IMG/VR virus record: IMGVR_UViG_3300027573_000067
Coordinates: 1-41,283 of that record
DNA length: 41,283 nucleotides
From: a virus
Strand: one strand, 5' to 3'
Positions 29,922-37,306 of this stretch are shown here, one piece after another; position 1 is the stretch's first letter; every line of letters starts with the position of its first letter. A program made the translations under genes and the position numbers. The notes below the pieces were generated by a model, which saw nothing but the letters and a program-made list of their open reading frames with translations, was not told where the DNA came from and made no database searches.

Positions 29922-30298
29922 GGCACCGCAATTCGGAGCGGAAACGAGATGGCGCCGAGAAGCGTAAGGGGGCCCCCGGCGTCGAGCCACTCTTGCAACA
30001 CGGCGGCGCCGCGGGCACGAAGCGGCGGCGGAAGGGGAGCGGTGCGCGTGCCCGGGGGCGCAGGCGGATCGAGGAGCTTGGTCGGCCCGCCCTGGTCGAG
30101 CACCATCGTGCGGATCTGGGCGAGCGTCAGGCCATTGAACCAGTCGATGTCGTAGTTCCAGGCTTCCTCGATCAGGTGGACGGGCACGGCCGCGTCGAGC
30201 ACCTCGAAGCGCACGAGAAGCCGGAAGCCAAGGATGCGTTGGCGACCCACGATCTCCTTCGCTTCGAGAATCGACCCGCGCCACGTCGCCACCGCCAC
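29918..30298 (-). CDS. Hypothetical virion-region protein, 126 aa (paralogue pair, copy B)
   Basis: It shares a plan with the next gene upstream (30300-30611): R.L.VRFE/DxLD near the start, an aromatic helix with FNGLTLAQIRTMVL against FAGMTAIQAQTAIL, and an ending in AISFPLRIAVP against IRQLTFPIVFNP. The middle contains a proline-rich insertion. Function unknown; probably a head or connector accessory. Confidence 0.55.
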   Translation of the reverse strand: MAVATWRGSILEAKEIVGRQRILGFRLLVRFEVLDAAVPVHLIEEAWNYDIDWFNGLTLAQIRTMVLDQGGPTKLLDPPAPPGTRTAPLPPPLRARGAAVLQEWLDAGGPLTLLGAISFPLRIAVP

Positions 30299-30299
30299 C

Positions 30300-30611
30300 T
30301 CATGGGTTAAAGACGATTGGGAAGGTGAGCTGGCGGATCGCTACCGCCTGATTCCAGTCCTCGAGCAAGTCGAGCGCGATCGTTTTGAGTCCGGGGTGTC
30401 CTCCTATCCCGGTCGTAAGGATCGCCGTCTGCGCCTGGATCGCCGTCATACCCGCAAAGGCCGCGGGCGCATAGCGGATCTCCTGCCCGAGCTGGAAGAC
30501 GGGCTCGGGGTCGAGGATGTCGAAGCGCACGTCGAGAACGAGCGCCCGCCGCTCCGGAGAGACCGGCACCCAGCGCTTCCCAAGAAGCACGATCGAGGCC
30601 GTCGCCGCCAT
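30300..30611 (-). CDS. Hypothetical virion-region protein, 103 aa (paralogue pair, copy A)
   Basis: A beta start (ATASIVLLGKRWVPVSPERRALVLDVRFDILDPEP) and a helical middle, then a strand at the end. It is similar in layout to the neighbour at 29918-30298 and probably arose by tandem duplication. No family recognised. Confidence 0.55.
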   Translation of the reverse strand: MAATASIVLLGKRWVPVSPERRALVLDVRFDILDPEPVFQLGQEIRYAPAAFAGMTAIQAQTAILTTGIGGHPGLKTIALDLLEDWNQAVAIRQLTFPIVFNP

Positions 30612-31088
30612 TTAGAAGTACGCCGAAACGAAGGTTGATGCCTTGAGCAGCACGGGCGATGCCACGGCGGTCTCGAGCTGAATTCCAACCATGAGATGAG
30701 CGGCCGTGACCGTTCCGCCCGTGATCGGTGTCGCTCTTCCTGGGGCCGTAGCTTCCACCATCGCGGCGGAGCCGGCGCTGCCCGCCACGTCATAGATCAC
30801 CCCGGGGTGGATCCCTCGTCGTAGGATCTTGACCTTTTCGCCCGCTGCGGCGTCGGTGAGCGCAACCCCGCAAACGATTTGCAGCGATCCAGCTCCGACC
30901 ACGCCGAACGCCAGCGTTACGAGGCGCGGATTCGTGATGTTCTTGCACAGGACGTTGCCGGATACGACTGCCTGGGTCGTGACCGCCCAGAACTCCTCCT
31001 GTGATCCCCCGGTCTCGTCGTTGATGTCCTGTGGGATGAGAAGCTGGCCCACACGCTTTGCAACCCCGATTGCCGGTTCGGCTGACAT
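30612..31088 (-). CDS. Capsid cement/decoration-like protein, 158 aa
   Basis: Glycine-rich beta sequence with GVALTDAAAGEKVKILRRGIHPGVIYDVAGSAGSA, the pattern of phage head-decoration proteins (DUF2190-like). It shares the G..A..A..G..V.I..RG.H segment with the gene at 31584-32117, so the two are probably paralogues. It would bind the outer face of the mature capsid. Confidence 0.55.
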   Translation of the reverse strand: MSAEPAIGVAKRVGQLLIPQDINDETGGSQEEFWAVTTQAVVSGNVLCKNITNPRLVTLAFGVVGAGSLQIVCGVALTDAAAGEKVKILRRGIHPGVIYDVAGSAGSAAMVEATAPGRATPITGGTVTAAHLMVGIQLETAVASPVLLKASTFVSAYF

Positions 31089-31097
31089 TGTTATCTC

Positions 31098-31520
31098 CTA
31101 TGCCGCGCTCGGCCCAATCCAGACCGGAGCGGCGCCTCCCGCCTCGTCGGCGAGTGCCGTAGCAATGGCACGCGGAGCACCCACGCCGGGCGTGGACGAA
31201 ATAGCGCCATCCGTCGCCGTCGTGGAGAGCTGACTCCCCTTTAAGGCTCCGGGCACAACCTCGGCCGCGGCGACCCGCCCGTACATTGCAATCTTGGTTA
31301 AGCCACCGATCTGTGCTCCCTCGAGGGCGATTCCGCAAATTGCTCGGCGGAGCGGGTCGTTCGAGTTTGCCTTGAGCACCTGATTGTGGACCACGGTGCT
31401 CATAGCAACCGTCTGTCCCGGGGAAATCTCCTCGGCAGCGTAGGCGGAAAACCCCATCGCGAAGTCTTTGGTGATGTCTGCCGCATCCGATTCATCGGCT
31501 CCCATCAGCAATCTGAACAT
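31098..31520 (-). CDS. Capsid cement/decoration-like protein, 140 aa
   Basis: Beta-rich: AEEISPGQTVAMSTVVHNQVLKANSNDPLRRAICGIALEGAQIGGLTKIAMYGRVAAAEV. The GIALEGA..G....I...G segment aligns with the other two cement-like genes in this block. It resembles DUF2190-type proteins. Probably structural, although no residue proves it. Confidence 0.55.
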   Translation of the reverse strand: MFRLLMGADESDAADITKDFAMGFSAYAAEEISPGQTVAMSTVVHNQVLKANSNDPLRRAICGIALEGAQIGGLTKIAMYGRVAAAEVVPGALKGSQLSTTATDGAISSTPGVGAPRAIATALADEAGGAAPVWIGPSAA

Positions 31521-31583
31521 GGTCCCTCCTGGTCTAGCGGTGCGGCGGAGAGCTCTCGCCCCCCGCCGCTCGCCCGACCACTT

Positions 31584-32117
31584 CTATCCGAACTGGCAGC
31601 AGACCCACATCGGCGCCACGTTCGCGGCCGCAGCCCCGAGCGTGACACCGACACAGTTGGCGATATGACCGCTCGCCGCCGCGAGTGCGGTCGTCGCCAC
31701 GGGCACCGAACCGCGGCCAGCGGTGGCCGACGGGAAGACGACGTTGTTCGCCGCCCCTCCCGTTGCCACGGCAACCGCGTTGTGGAACCCGCGACGCATG
31801 ACCCTGATCGGCACCATGATGTCGCCAGCCACTGCGGTCTGCGGGATCACCACCGGAGCGTCGAGAAACGCGACTCCGACCGGAATCGCGATCGTGGCCG
31901 ACGCTGCTCTCACCGCGACTCGGCTTCGCACTGATCCCGCGAGTGAGGTCGTGTCGATCGCCATGATCTCGCCGTCGGTGACGGTGATGGCGCCGCCCGC
32001 GGACGAGGCAACGAGCCACGTCTCGGTTTCGAGCGCCAATCGCGCCGCCGCGTTGACCCCTGGAGCTCCGGCAGCGCCGGTTTGGCTCTGGGCCTCAATC
32101 ACATCTGCGTAACCCAT
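31584..32117 (-). CDS. Capsid cement/decoration-like protein, 177 aa
   Basis: It lies directly after the coat gene, where decoration proteins are usually encoded. GVAFLDAPVVIPQTAVAGDIMVPIRVMRRGFHNAVAVATGGAA corresponds to GVALTDA...KILRRGIHPGVIYDVAGSA in the 30612 gene. Rich in alanine, valine and glycine with no long helices. Probably trimeric on the shell, by analogy. Confidence 0.55.
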   Translation of the reverse strand: MGYADVIEAQSQTGAAGAPGVNAAARLALETETWLVASSAGGAITVTDGEIMAIDTTSLAGSVRSRVAVRAASATIAIPVGVAFLDAPVVIPQTAVAGDIMVPIRVMRRGFHNAVAVATGGAANNVVFPSATAGRGSVPVATTALAAASGHIANCVGVTLGAAAANVAPMWVCCQFG

Positions 32118-32147
32118 CTTCTCTTTCTCCTTTCCCTGGGCTGCCCT

Positions 32148-33158
32148 TTAGGCCGCGTAGTCCGTGATGAGACCCTGGTAGCGGCGGTTGTTGCAGACCA
32201 GGTTCCCGGTCCAGAAGACATAGCCCACCATCGCCTTCTGGTTCACCGGCTCCCGGTAGGGCGAGAAGGTGAAGTTTTCGTCCTCGTGCGACATGAGATC
32301 CAGGAAGTTCTCGTTGAGGCCGAAGATCCGGTTCCCCGTGACGTGCGAATCGACAACGATCGGCTTCCCCCGGAAGAGGAGCGTCTCGAAGCCGAGGGAC
32401 GCGAGATGGGGGTCCGTGAATTGCTGCCCGCCGGACGGCGTGACCCCCGAGTGAGAGATCGTGACCGTGCCCGCGTGGAAGCGATCGAACCCGTCCTGGG
32501 TCGTGATGTAGATGGTCGGTCCGAAGGGCGCCTCGGTGAGCCTTCCCGTGAAGACCTGGAAGATCCGAGCGGCGTTCGAGCCGTCGGTGCCGAGTGTCAC
32601 GCCCGCGATCAGCGCCGTCGCCGCCCCGCGGAAGCCCGACTGCCACCAAGTCTCGACCGAGGGGTCGATCCCGAGTGAGCCGTCGCCGGCGTTCGTGTTG
32701 GGGTAGACGGTCGTGTTCTGAGTCGCGGCATCGAGCCCTTCGATCAGCCGGGTGGTGGTCCCGTCCGACTGGAGCCCGGTGCCCATGATGTCGCGGAGAG
32801 TCATTTCCGCGGCCATCGCCTTCGCCGAGAGATGCTTCACCTTGGCCGAGACCCCGGAGTTTAGGAGCACTTCCCGCCGCGATACGACGATCGCTGCGTA
32901 GTATTCCTTGTAGCCGAAGTCCACCGCGGTGAATTGGTCGTCGGCGTCGATGTTCATGGCCTCGAAGCCGCGGATCGCTCCCGAGGCCCCGACGCGCGCG
33001 TACATGAGCGGGGTGTGGATCGCGGTCCCACCGTCGGTCTTCATCCCGCGCTTGTGCATCCGCGCCAGCAATGCGTTCGAGTTGAACACGTTGTCGGCGA
33101 TGAGCTTGATATAGAGCTTCTCGGTCAGAGCCGAGATTTCGTCGATCGTGACAGCCAT
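32148..33158 (-). CDS. Major capsid protein
   Basis: A 336-residue protein of the HK97-like coat class. Signs are the N-terminal helix (EISALTEKLYIKLIADNVFNSNALLARM), the spine-helix-like region, the loop with TPSGGQQFTDPHLASLGFETLLFRGKPIVVDSHV, and the ending (NQKAMVGYVFWTGNLVCNNRRYQGLITDYAA). That ending is typical of podovirus-type coat proteins in which the outer strand is the C terminus. The scaffold gene is immediately upstream and cement genes follow. Confidence 0.82.
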   Translation of the reverse strand: MAVTIDEISALTEKLYIKLIADNVFNSNALLARMHKRGMKTDGGTAIHTPLMYARVGASGAIRGFEAMNIDADDQFTAVDFGYKEYYAAIVVSRREVLLNSGVSAKVKHLSAKAMAAEMTLRDIMGTGLQSDGTTTRLIEGLDAATQNTTVYPNTNAGDGSLGIDPSVETWWQSGFRGAATALIAGVTLGTDGSNAARIFQVFTGRLTEAPFGPTIYITTQDGFDRFHAGTVTISHSGVTPSGGQQFTDPHLASLGFETLLFRGKPIVVDSHVTGNRIFGLNENFLDLMSHEDENFTFSPYREPVNQKAMVGYVFWTGNLVCNNRRYQGLITDYAA

Positions 33159-33170
33159 GAGGCTTTCCCC

Positions 33171-33926
33171 TTACGAGTGGCCCTGCTTCCGAAGGAAGTC
33201 CTCCGCGATCTTGTCTGCCGCTCGGTAGCCGGCCGCTCCTCCAGGGATCTCGACGATCTTCTGGGAGCGGGCGGCCGCCTGCGCGCGAGCGCGCCCGGCA
33301 AGCACGGGTTGCGGAGTCCGCCGTTGCGGAGCCACGTCTGGATCGGCGCTCGAACGGCCTCGGTTCCACTCGTCGGGCGAACCGAAGAGTTGGAAGGCGA
33401 GGTAATTCAGATCACCGTTGCCAGTCGAAACGCCGAGCTCAATGACCTGCCTCATTTCGTCCTCGGTCATGCCGCGATAACGTCCGCGCACCTTCTCCTC
33501 TTCCTGGGCGAGTAGGTACGCCTCCATGCGCTCTTCGGTCGGCGAGAGACCCTCGCCGCGCTCGGCAGCGGGCTGGGTCCTCGTGTTCCTGCGCGCCAGC
33601 ACATCGAATCGCTTGTCGATGGCCTTTCGGAGATCGTCTGCGGCTTCTCCTGCGAGACCCTTCCAGTCCACGCCGTCGTCGTCCTGACCGTTCTCGGCGG
33701 CGGCGTTGCCTCGGTGCTGGATGGTCCGCTCGACGGCCTCCAGGCGGCCCTCGAGCATATTGTTCTGACGCCGGAGCTCTGCCCGCTCCTGGTGGATCGG
33801 TGTCAACCGACTTTGCCAGCGGCGGTCGCGCTCTTGCATGAGCTCCTCGACCTGCTCGCGGGTGTAGACCTCATCGTCCTCGCCCTGGGCCTCGTTACCT
33901 CCAGGAGCGTTCGGATCTAAAGGCAT
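33171..33926 (-). CDS. Capsid scaffolding protein
   Basis: A 251-residue, strongly acidic and helical protein. DEVYTREQVEELMQERDRRWQSRLTPIHQERAELRRQNNMLEGRLEAVERTIQ forms a coiled coil, and the end is basic (YRAADKIAEDFLRKQGHS), the usual coat-binding tail of scaffolds. Its place just before the coat gene fits. It would drive procapsid assembly and leave before DNA fills the head. Confidence 0.72.
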   Translation of the reverse strand: MPLDPNAPGGNEAQGEDDEVYTREQVEELMQERDRRWQSRLTPIHQERAELRRQNNMLEGRLEAVERTIQHRGNAAAENGQDDDGVDWKGLAGEAADDLRKAIDKRFDVLARRNTRTQPAAERGEGLSPTEERMEAYLLAQEEEKVRGRYRGMTEDEMRQVIELGVSTGNGDLNYLAFQLFGSPDEWNRGRSSADPDVAPQRRTPQPVLAGRARAQAAARSQKIVEIPGGAAGYRAADKIAEDFLRKQGHS

Positions 33927-33938
33927 CGTGAAAGCCTC

Positions 33939-34298
33939 CTAGGCCGCGTTCAGCATTCGCTGATCGGGCGGTGTTGGTGCGGACGGTACAGCGGTCGGCA
34001 GGCCCGCCCCCGGTCCCGGGGGTGTCGCTGCCGGGGCGCCGCCGCCCATCTGGCCGCCGAACTTCCGCTCGGCGATCATCTGCACTCCTTGCGCCAGGTC
34101 TTCCATCGCTGCCGCGAACTCCTCGGGGGGCGCCACCTCGAGCGCCTGGAGGAGTTTCGGAACGAGAGAGACGGCGCTTCCGGCGCCACCCGCGCGCTTC
34201 GGGGCGGCTGGGGCGCCACCGCCATTCGCCGCCGGCGGAGCCGATGGGTTCTCGACCTGCACACCAGGTCGCGCGTAGGGCTGTCCACCTTCGGGCAT
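33939..34298 (-). CDS. Proline/alanine-rich hypothetical protein, 119 aa
   Basis: Disordered proline/alanine/glycine-rich ends flank one ordered helix region (SLVPKLLQALEVAPPEEFAAAMEDLAQGVQMIAERKFGG). It lies in the portal-scaffold block and may be a head-assembly accessory. Unrecognised. Confidence 0.55.
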   Translation of the reverse strand: MPEGGQPYARPGVQVENPSAPPAANGGGAPAAPKRAGGAGSAVSLVPKLLQALEVAPPEEFAAAMEDLAQGVQMIAERKFGGQMGGGAPAATPPGPGAGLPTAVPSAPTPPDQRMLNAA

Positions 34299-34300
34299 CG

Positions 34301-34486
34301 CTACCCCTTCCCGATGCGCTTTCGCATCGCTTTCATGCGACCCACCGATGCGCGGCAGACCGCGTACTTGTTCGTTCCGGGGCGATCCCCGACCTTCTCT
34401 TCACACCGCTTGAGCTTGGCCTTCTGGGCCGGGCTCCACCCTTTCGGCGCTGGCATCTTCGAGCACTCCTCGCAGCCGCAGCCCAT
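34301..34486 (-). CDS. Small basic cysteine-containing protein, 61 aa
   Basis: CGCEEC near the start and single cysteines at KRCEEK and YAVCRAS; very basic at the end (GRMKAMRKRIGKG). The pattern KGWSPAQKAKLKRCEEKVG is common in small phage head-region proteins. Possibly DNA-associated. Confidence 0.55.
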   Translation of the reverse strand: MGCGCEECSKMPAPKGWSPAQKAKLKRCEEKVGDRPGTNKYAVCRASVGRMKAMRKRIGKG

Positions 34487-34490
34487 CGAA

Positions 34491-35054
34491 TCACCGGGTC
34501 GTTCCGCGATAGGGAATGGTCCAGAGCTCGGCGTGAAGGTTGGCGCTTCCCGCGGGCAACCCCGGGTGTGTCGCGTTGATCGCGATGCGAACGCGGGACG
34601 CTAACTGCCAGCCGAAATTGCTGACGTTGTTCGTAGCCCCAAGGATCCCGGCCAGGGCGGGCGCGTCGAACGGCACCATCGTGGCGGTTGGCACGACTGA
34701 CGCGGCGTTCTGGGTCGCGAAGGCGTTGACCACGGCGGAATCCGCGGCCGTCGCGGTGCCGGGAACCCCCGCTGTCGCGATGAGCTGATACCACTCGGTC
34801 CCGATCAGGATCTCGATCACGCCGTAGGTGATGTCGCCCGCAGCCCCGCCGGGGGCGTTGGTGCTGCGAACCATGAGGTTCATGGCCGTAACGCCCTTGG
34901 GCATCTCAACACCGTCGGCGTCCGAGCCCACGACGCGCACCGTGGTCGTTGAGTCGCCCTGCACGCCAGTGAAGTCAACGTCGATCAGCTTCCCGGCGAC
35001 TCTCGCATCAACGATCGACACCTCCGTGAGATTGGCGGCGGTTCCGGTTGCCAT
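34491..35054 (-). CDS. Beta-rich structural-region protein, 187 aa
   Basis: No recognised domain. Repeated valine/threonine/alanine strands (VSIVDARVAGKLIDVDFTGVQGDSTTTVRVVG) and a glycine/asparagine-rich end. By location between portal and scaffold it is probably a head accessory or decoration protein. Confidence 0.55.
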   Translation of the reverse strand: MATGTAANLTEVSIVDARVAGKLIDVDFTGVQGDSTTTVRVVGSDADGVEMPKGVTAMNLMVRSTNAPGGAAGDITYGVIEILIGTEWYQLIATAGVPGTATAADSAVVNAFATQNAASVVPTATMVPFDAPALAGILGATNNVSNFGWQLASRVRIAINATHPGLPAGSANLHAELWTIPYRGTTR

Positions 35055-35312
35055 CTACCCTCCGAGCCGGCGCTTCATCGCACCCATGCGTCCCTTGGAC
35101 ATCGCATCCCGGACGCGGCCCTCGATCCCGATCGGGCTTCCGATGATCGAGCCCTGCTGGCCCTTCGAGCCCGGCTCCTTCCAAGGCCAGAAGCCCGAGA
35201 GCTCGTCGCCCTGGGCGCCATCAGGAGAGCCCGCGATCCGACCCTCACCCTTCCCTTCGGTGAGGCCGCCCTTGGCCCCACGATCGACAACACTCATGTC
35301 CTTCGACGACAT
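35055..35312 (-). CDS. Small glycine/lysine-rich protein, 85 aa
   Basis: Low-complexity, basic protein (KGGLTEGKGEGRIAGSPDGAQGDE, KGRMGAMKRRLGG) between portal and the next gene. It starts two bases after the portal stop. Unknown; may be a disordered head component. Confidence 0.5.
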   Translation of the reverse strand: MSSKDMSVVDRGAKGGLTEGKGEGRIAGSPDGAQGDELSGFWPWKEPGSKGQQGSIIGSPIGIEGRVRDAMSKGRMGAMKRRLGG

Positions 35313-35314
35313 CG

Positions 35315-37180
35315 TTACATCCTCCGTGCGGGAGCTCCGCCGTTCGGGCCCGCCGGCGCCGGGCCACCCTGGAGCTCTTCGATGAGCGCCTTCTTGAACG
35401 CCGGGTCGGACTTGACGAGATTGATGATCGTTTCCTTCGCGTTGTCAGTGCGCGCTACAAGCGACTTCGTTTCCGGGAAGTCGATGGCTTCGAGGGCTGC
35501 TTGCTGGTCGATCAGCCCAGCCTGGAAGAGCTGAATCGCATCGTTGTTGCTGATCTTCTGCTGGCCGCGGAGAATCTGGGAGCCGACCGTGGCCTCGAAG
35601 TCGAGTCGCTCGGGGATGCGCCCGGGGTCGATCGTAATGAACCGCGAGCCCCCCTTCTGGTCCGTGACGGAGACGACGCGCTTCCCGTTGTAGTAGTGGC
35701 GCACGAGCCCGAGCTGCATGTCGGCCCACTCCTCGAGCGCTTCCTTGATCCCGCGCTCGGTGAGTCGCACGCGCGACTGCGCCGCCTCCTTCACTTCCTG
35801 GATCGCGAGCCCCGACTGGATGCGATCGGGCACGCGCCCCTGGCTGATCTCCTGGTAGGCGCCGACGTTCTCGAAGTCGCGCTGGACGACCGTGAGGAAG
35901 GCGATCTGGCCGTCGGGTAGCGGCAGGCCCTCGAGGCGCTTCACCATTTCCATTCGGCGGGGCTCAATCACCTGGGTTGGCGAGTTGGAGAGAGTTTGGG
36001 TGTCGATCCCTGAGCCCTTCTGCACGACCCACTTCCCGTTCGTGAAGTTCGCCATGTGGTCGGAGATCCGCGCGCGCGCGAGGTTCATCTCCTGCTGAAT
36101 CGGCATCGTCTGTTCCACGTCCGATCCGCCGTAATACTCGCCGGGCCAGACGTAGTTACGGAACCGCACGAAGGGGAAGCGCGCATCCGGGTAGGGCGAC
36201 TGCTGGCTCTCCAGGTCGGGCGTCAAGAGCGTGCCGTTCGCGTAGCAGATCCGCCGGCCGCGCGGGTAGCGCTCCCGGTATCCCGAGTCGTCGTCGCCGT
36301 CCACGGTGCCATCCCGAATCCAGAGCTCGAAGACGAGCGCGCGGGGGATGTCGGAGTCGGCGAGTTGGTCGGCTTGCTGGCCGCGGCGCCCGAACAAGGG
36401 TCCGATGATCGGCAGGTTCCGGATCCACGGCTTCTCATCGACCGGGATCCGGTTGAGTGCCCGGCGGAAAGTGCGGGCGCCGCCGAAGAAGTCCATCGGG
36501 ATGTCTTCGGGCTCGACCTTGTGCCCCGTCTCCGGAAATTGGCGCTCGATCCACTCGAGCGAGCGCGGCTCGACGTGGAAGATGTACTCGCCGCCGTCGG
36601 GCCCGTTGACCGCGAGTCCGCCGGGATCGTTCCAGACGCACGAGGGATCAACGATCGAGGTGGCAGCGTCTCCCTTGCCTTGGGCGAGCGTCAGGTCCCA
36701 ATAGGGCTTGAAGTAGTAGGTGCCGAGGATCACACACCCAGAGACGGTCTCGGCGAAGGAGGCATCCATCCGCTGCGCTTCCCAGAGATACTCGAGGAGC
36801 GGATCGACCTCTTCCTTGACGATCTCCAGGTCTTTCTCGGTGCGGGGGCGGGCGCGGATGATCGGGCGGGAGTCGGTGAGGACCGCGGTGCGGGACATGA
36901 CCGCGGCGAAGATGTAGTTCGACTTGAAGTGGGAGCGCCAGGGTGGCCGGCGGGGATCCCACTGGTTCCCGCGGGCCCAATCGTAGAAGTCGCTCCAGGC
37001 TTCCTGGTAGGGGAGGCGGGCGCGGTGGGCGATGTCGAAGAGCTGGTCTGACCACTGGCAGATCGCCCGCTCGTCCTCGGGGTCGGCGAGCACCACCTGC
37101 CGAAGCGGACTCGAATCCCGAGTCTGCTTGATCTCCTTGCCCCGTTGATCGCCTACCCGGGCGTCGATCTCTAGCGCCAC
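35315..37180 (-). CDS. Portal protein
   Basis: A 621-residue protein that forms the DNA-entry ring. Podovirus-type (P22/T7-like) features include the N-terminal W..F/Y....QW repeat (WSDFYDWARGNQWDPRRPPW), the clip/wing region (FRNYVWPGEYYGGSDVEQTMPIQQEMNLARARISDHMANF), the stem-like helices (RVPDRIQSGLAIQEVKEAAQSRVRLTERGIKEALEEWADMQLGL) and an alanine/proline-rich end. The GTG start at 37180 has GGAGAG as its ribosome binding site, which lies in one arm of a long upstream RNA stem. That leader could keep portal production low; each capsid needs only one ring. Confidence 0.82.
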   Translation of the reverse strand: MALEIDARVGDQRGKEIKQTRDSSPLRQVVLADPEDERAICQWSDQLFDIAHRARLPYQEAWSDFYDWARGNQWDPRRPPWRSHFKSNYIFAAVMSRTAVLTDSRPIIRARPRTEKDLEIVKEEVDPLLEYLWEAQRMDASFAETVSGCVILGTYYFKPYWDLTLAQGKGDAATSIVDPSCVWNDPGGLAVNGPDGGEYIFHVEPRSLEWIERQFPETGHKVEPEDIPMDFFGGARTFRRALNRIPVDEKPWIRNLPIIGPLFGRRGQQADQLADSDIPRALVFELWIRDGTVDGDDDSGYRERYPRGRRICYANGTLLTPDLESQQSPYPDARFPFVRFRNYVWPGEYYGGSDVEQTMPIQQEMNLARARISDHMANFTNGKWVVQKGSGIDTQTLSNSPTQVIEPRRMEMVKRLEGLPLPDGQIAFLTVVQRDFENVGAYQEISQGRVPDRIQSGLAIQEVKEAAQSRVRLTERGIKEALEEWADMQLGLVRHYYNGKRVVSVTDQKGGSRFITIDPGRIPERLDFEATVGSQILRGQQKISNNDAIQLFQAGLIDQQAALEAIDFPETKSLVARTDNAKETIINLVKSDPAFKKALIEELQGGPAPAGPNGGAPARRM

Positions 37181-37278
37181 ATACGCTCTCCAGTGATGCC
37201 CCGGGGATCCCGGCGTTGCCCCCCATGACTACCAGGGACCCCCGGGGCATAGAACCTTGCTCGCTTTGGAGAGCGTAT
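37181..37278 (-). ncRNA. Structured mRNA leader sequestering the portal ribosome binding site
   Basis: On the minus-strand RNA, ATACGCTCTCCA (37278-37267) pairs exactly with TGGAGAGCGTAT (37192-37181), which contains the GGAGAG of the portal gene and ends at its GTG. Nested inside, 37250-37235 pairs with 37211-37196 over 16 positions. The one non-Watson-Crick position is a G-U pair on this strand but an A-C mismatch on the other, pointing to the portal message as the functional RNA. The outer internal loop is 16 by 3 nt and the apical loop about 23 nt. It fills most of the gap between the replication gene and the portal gene. Confidence 0.72.
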
Positions 37279-37306
37279 ACCCCTTGTGGCCCGATACTTG
37301 CAAGAC

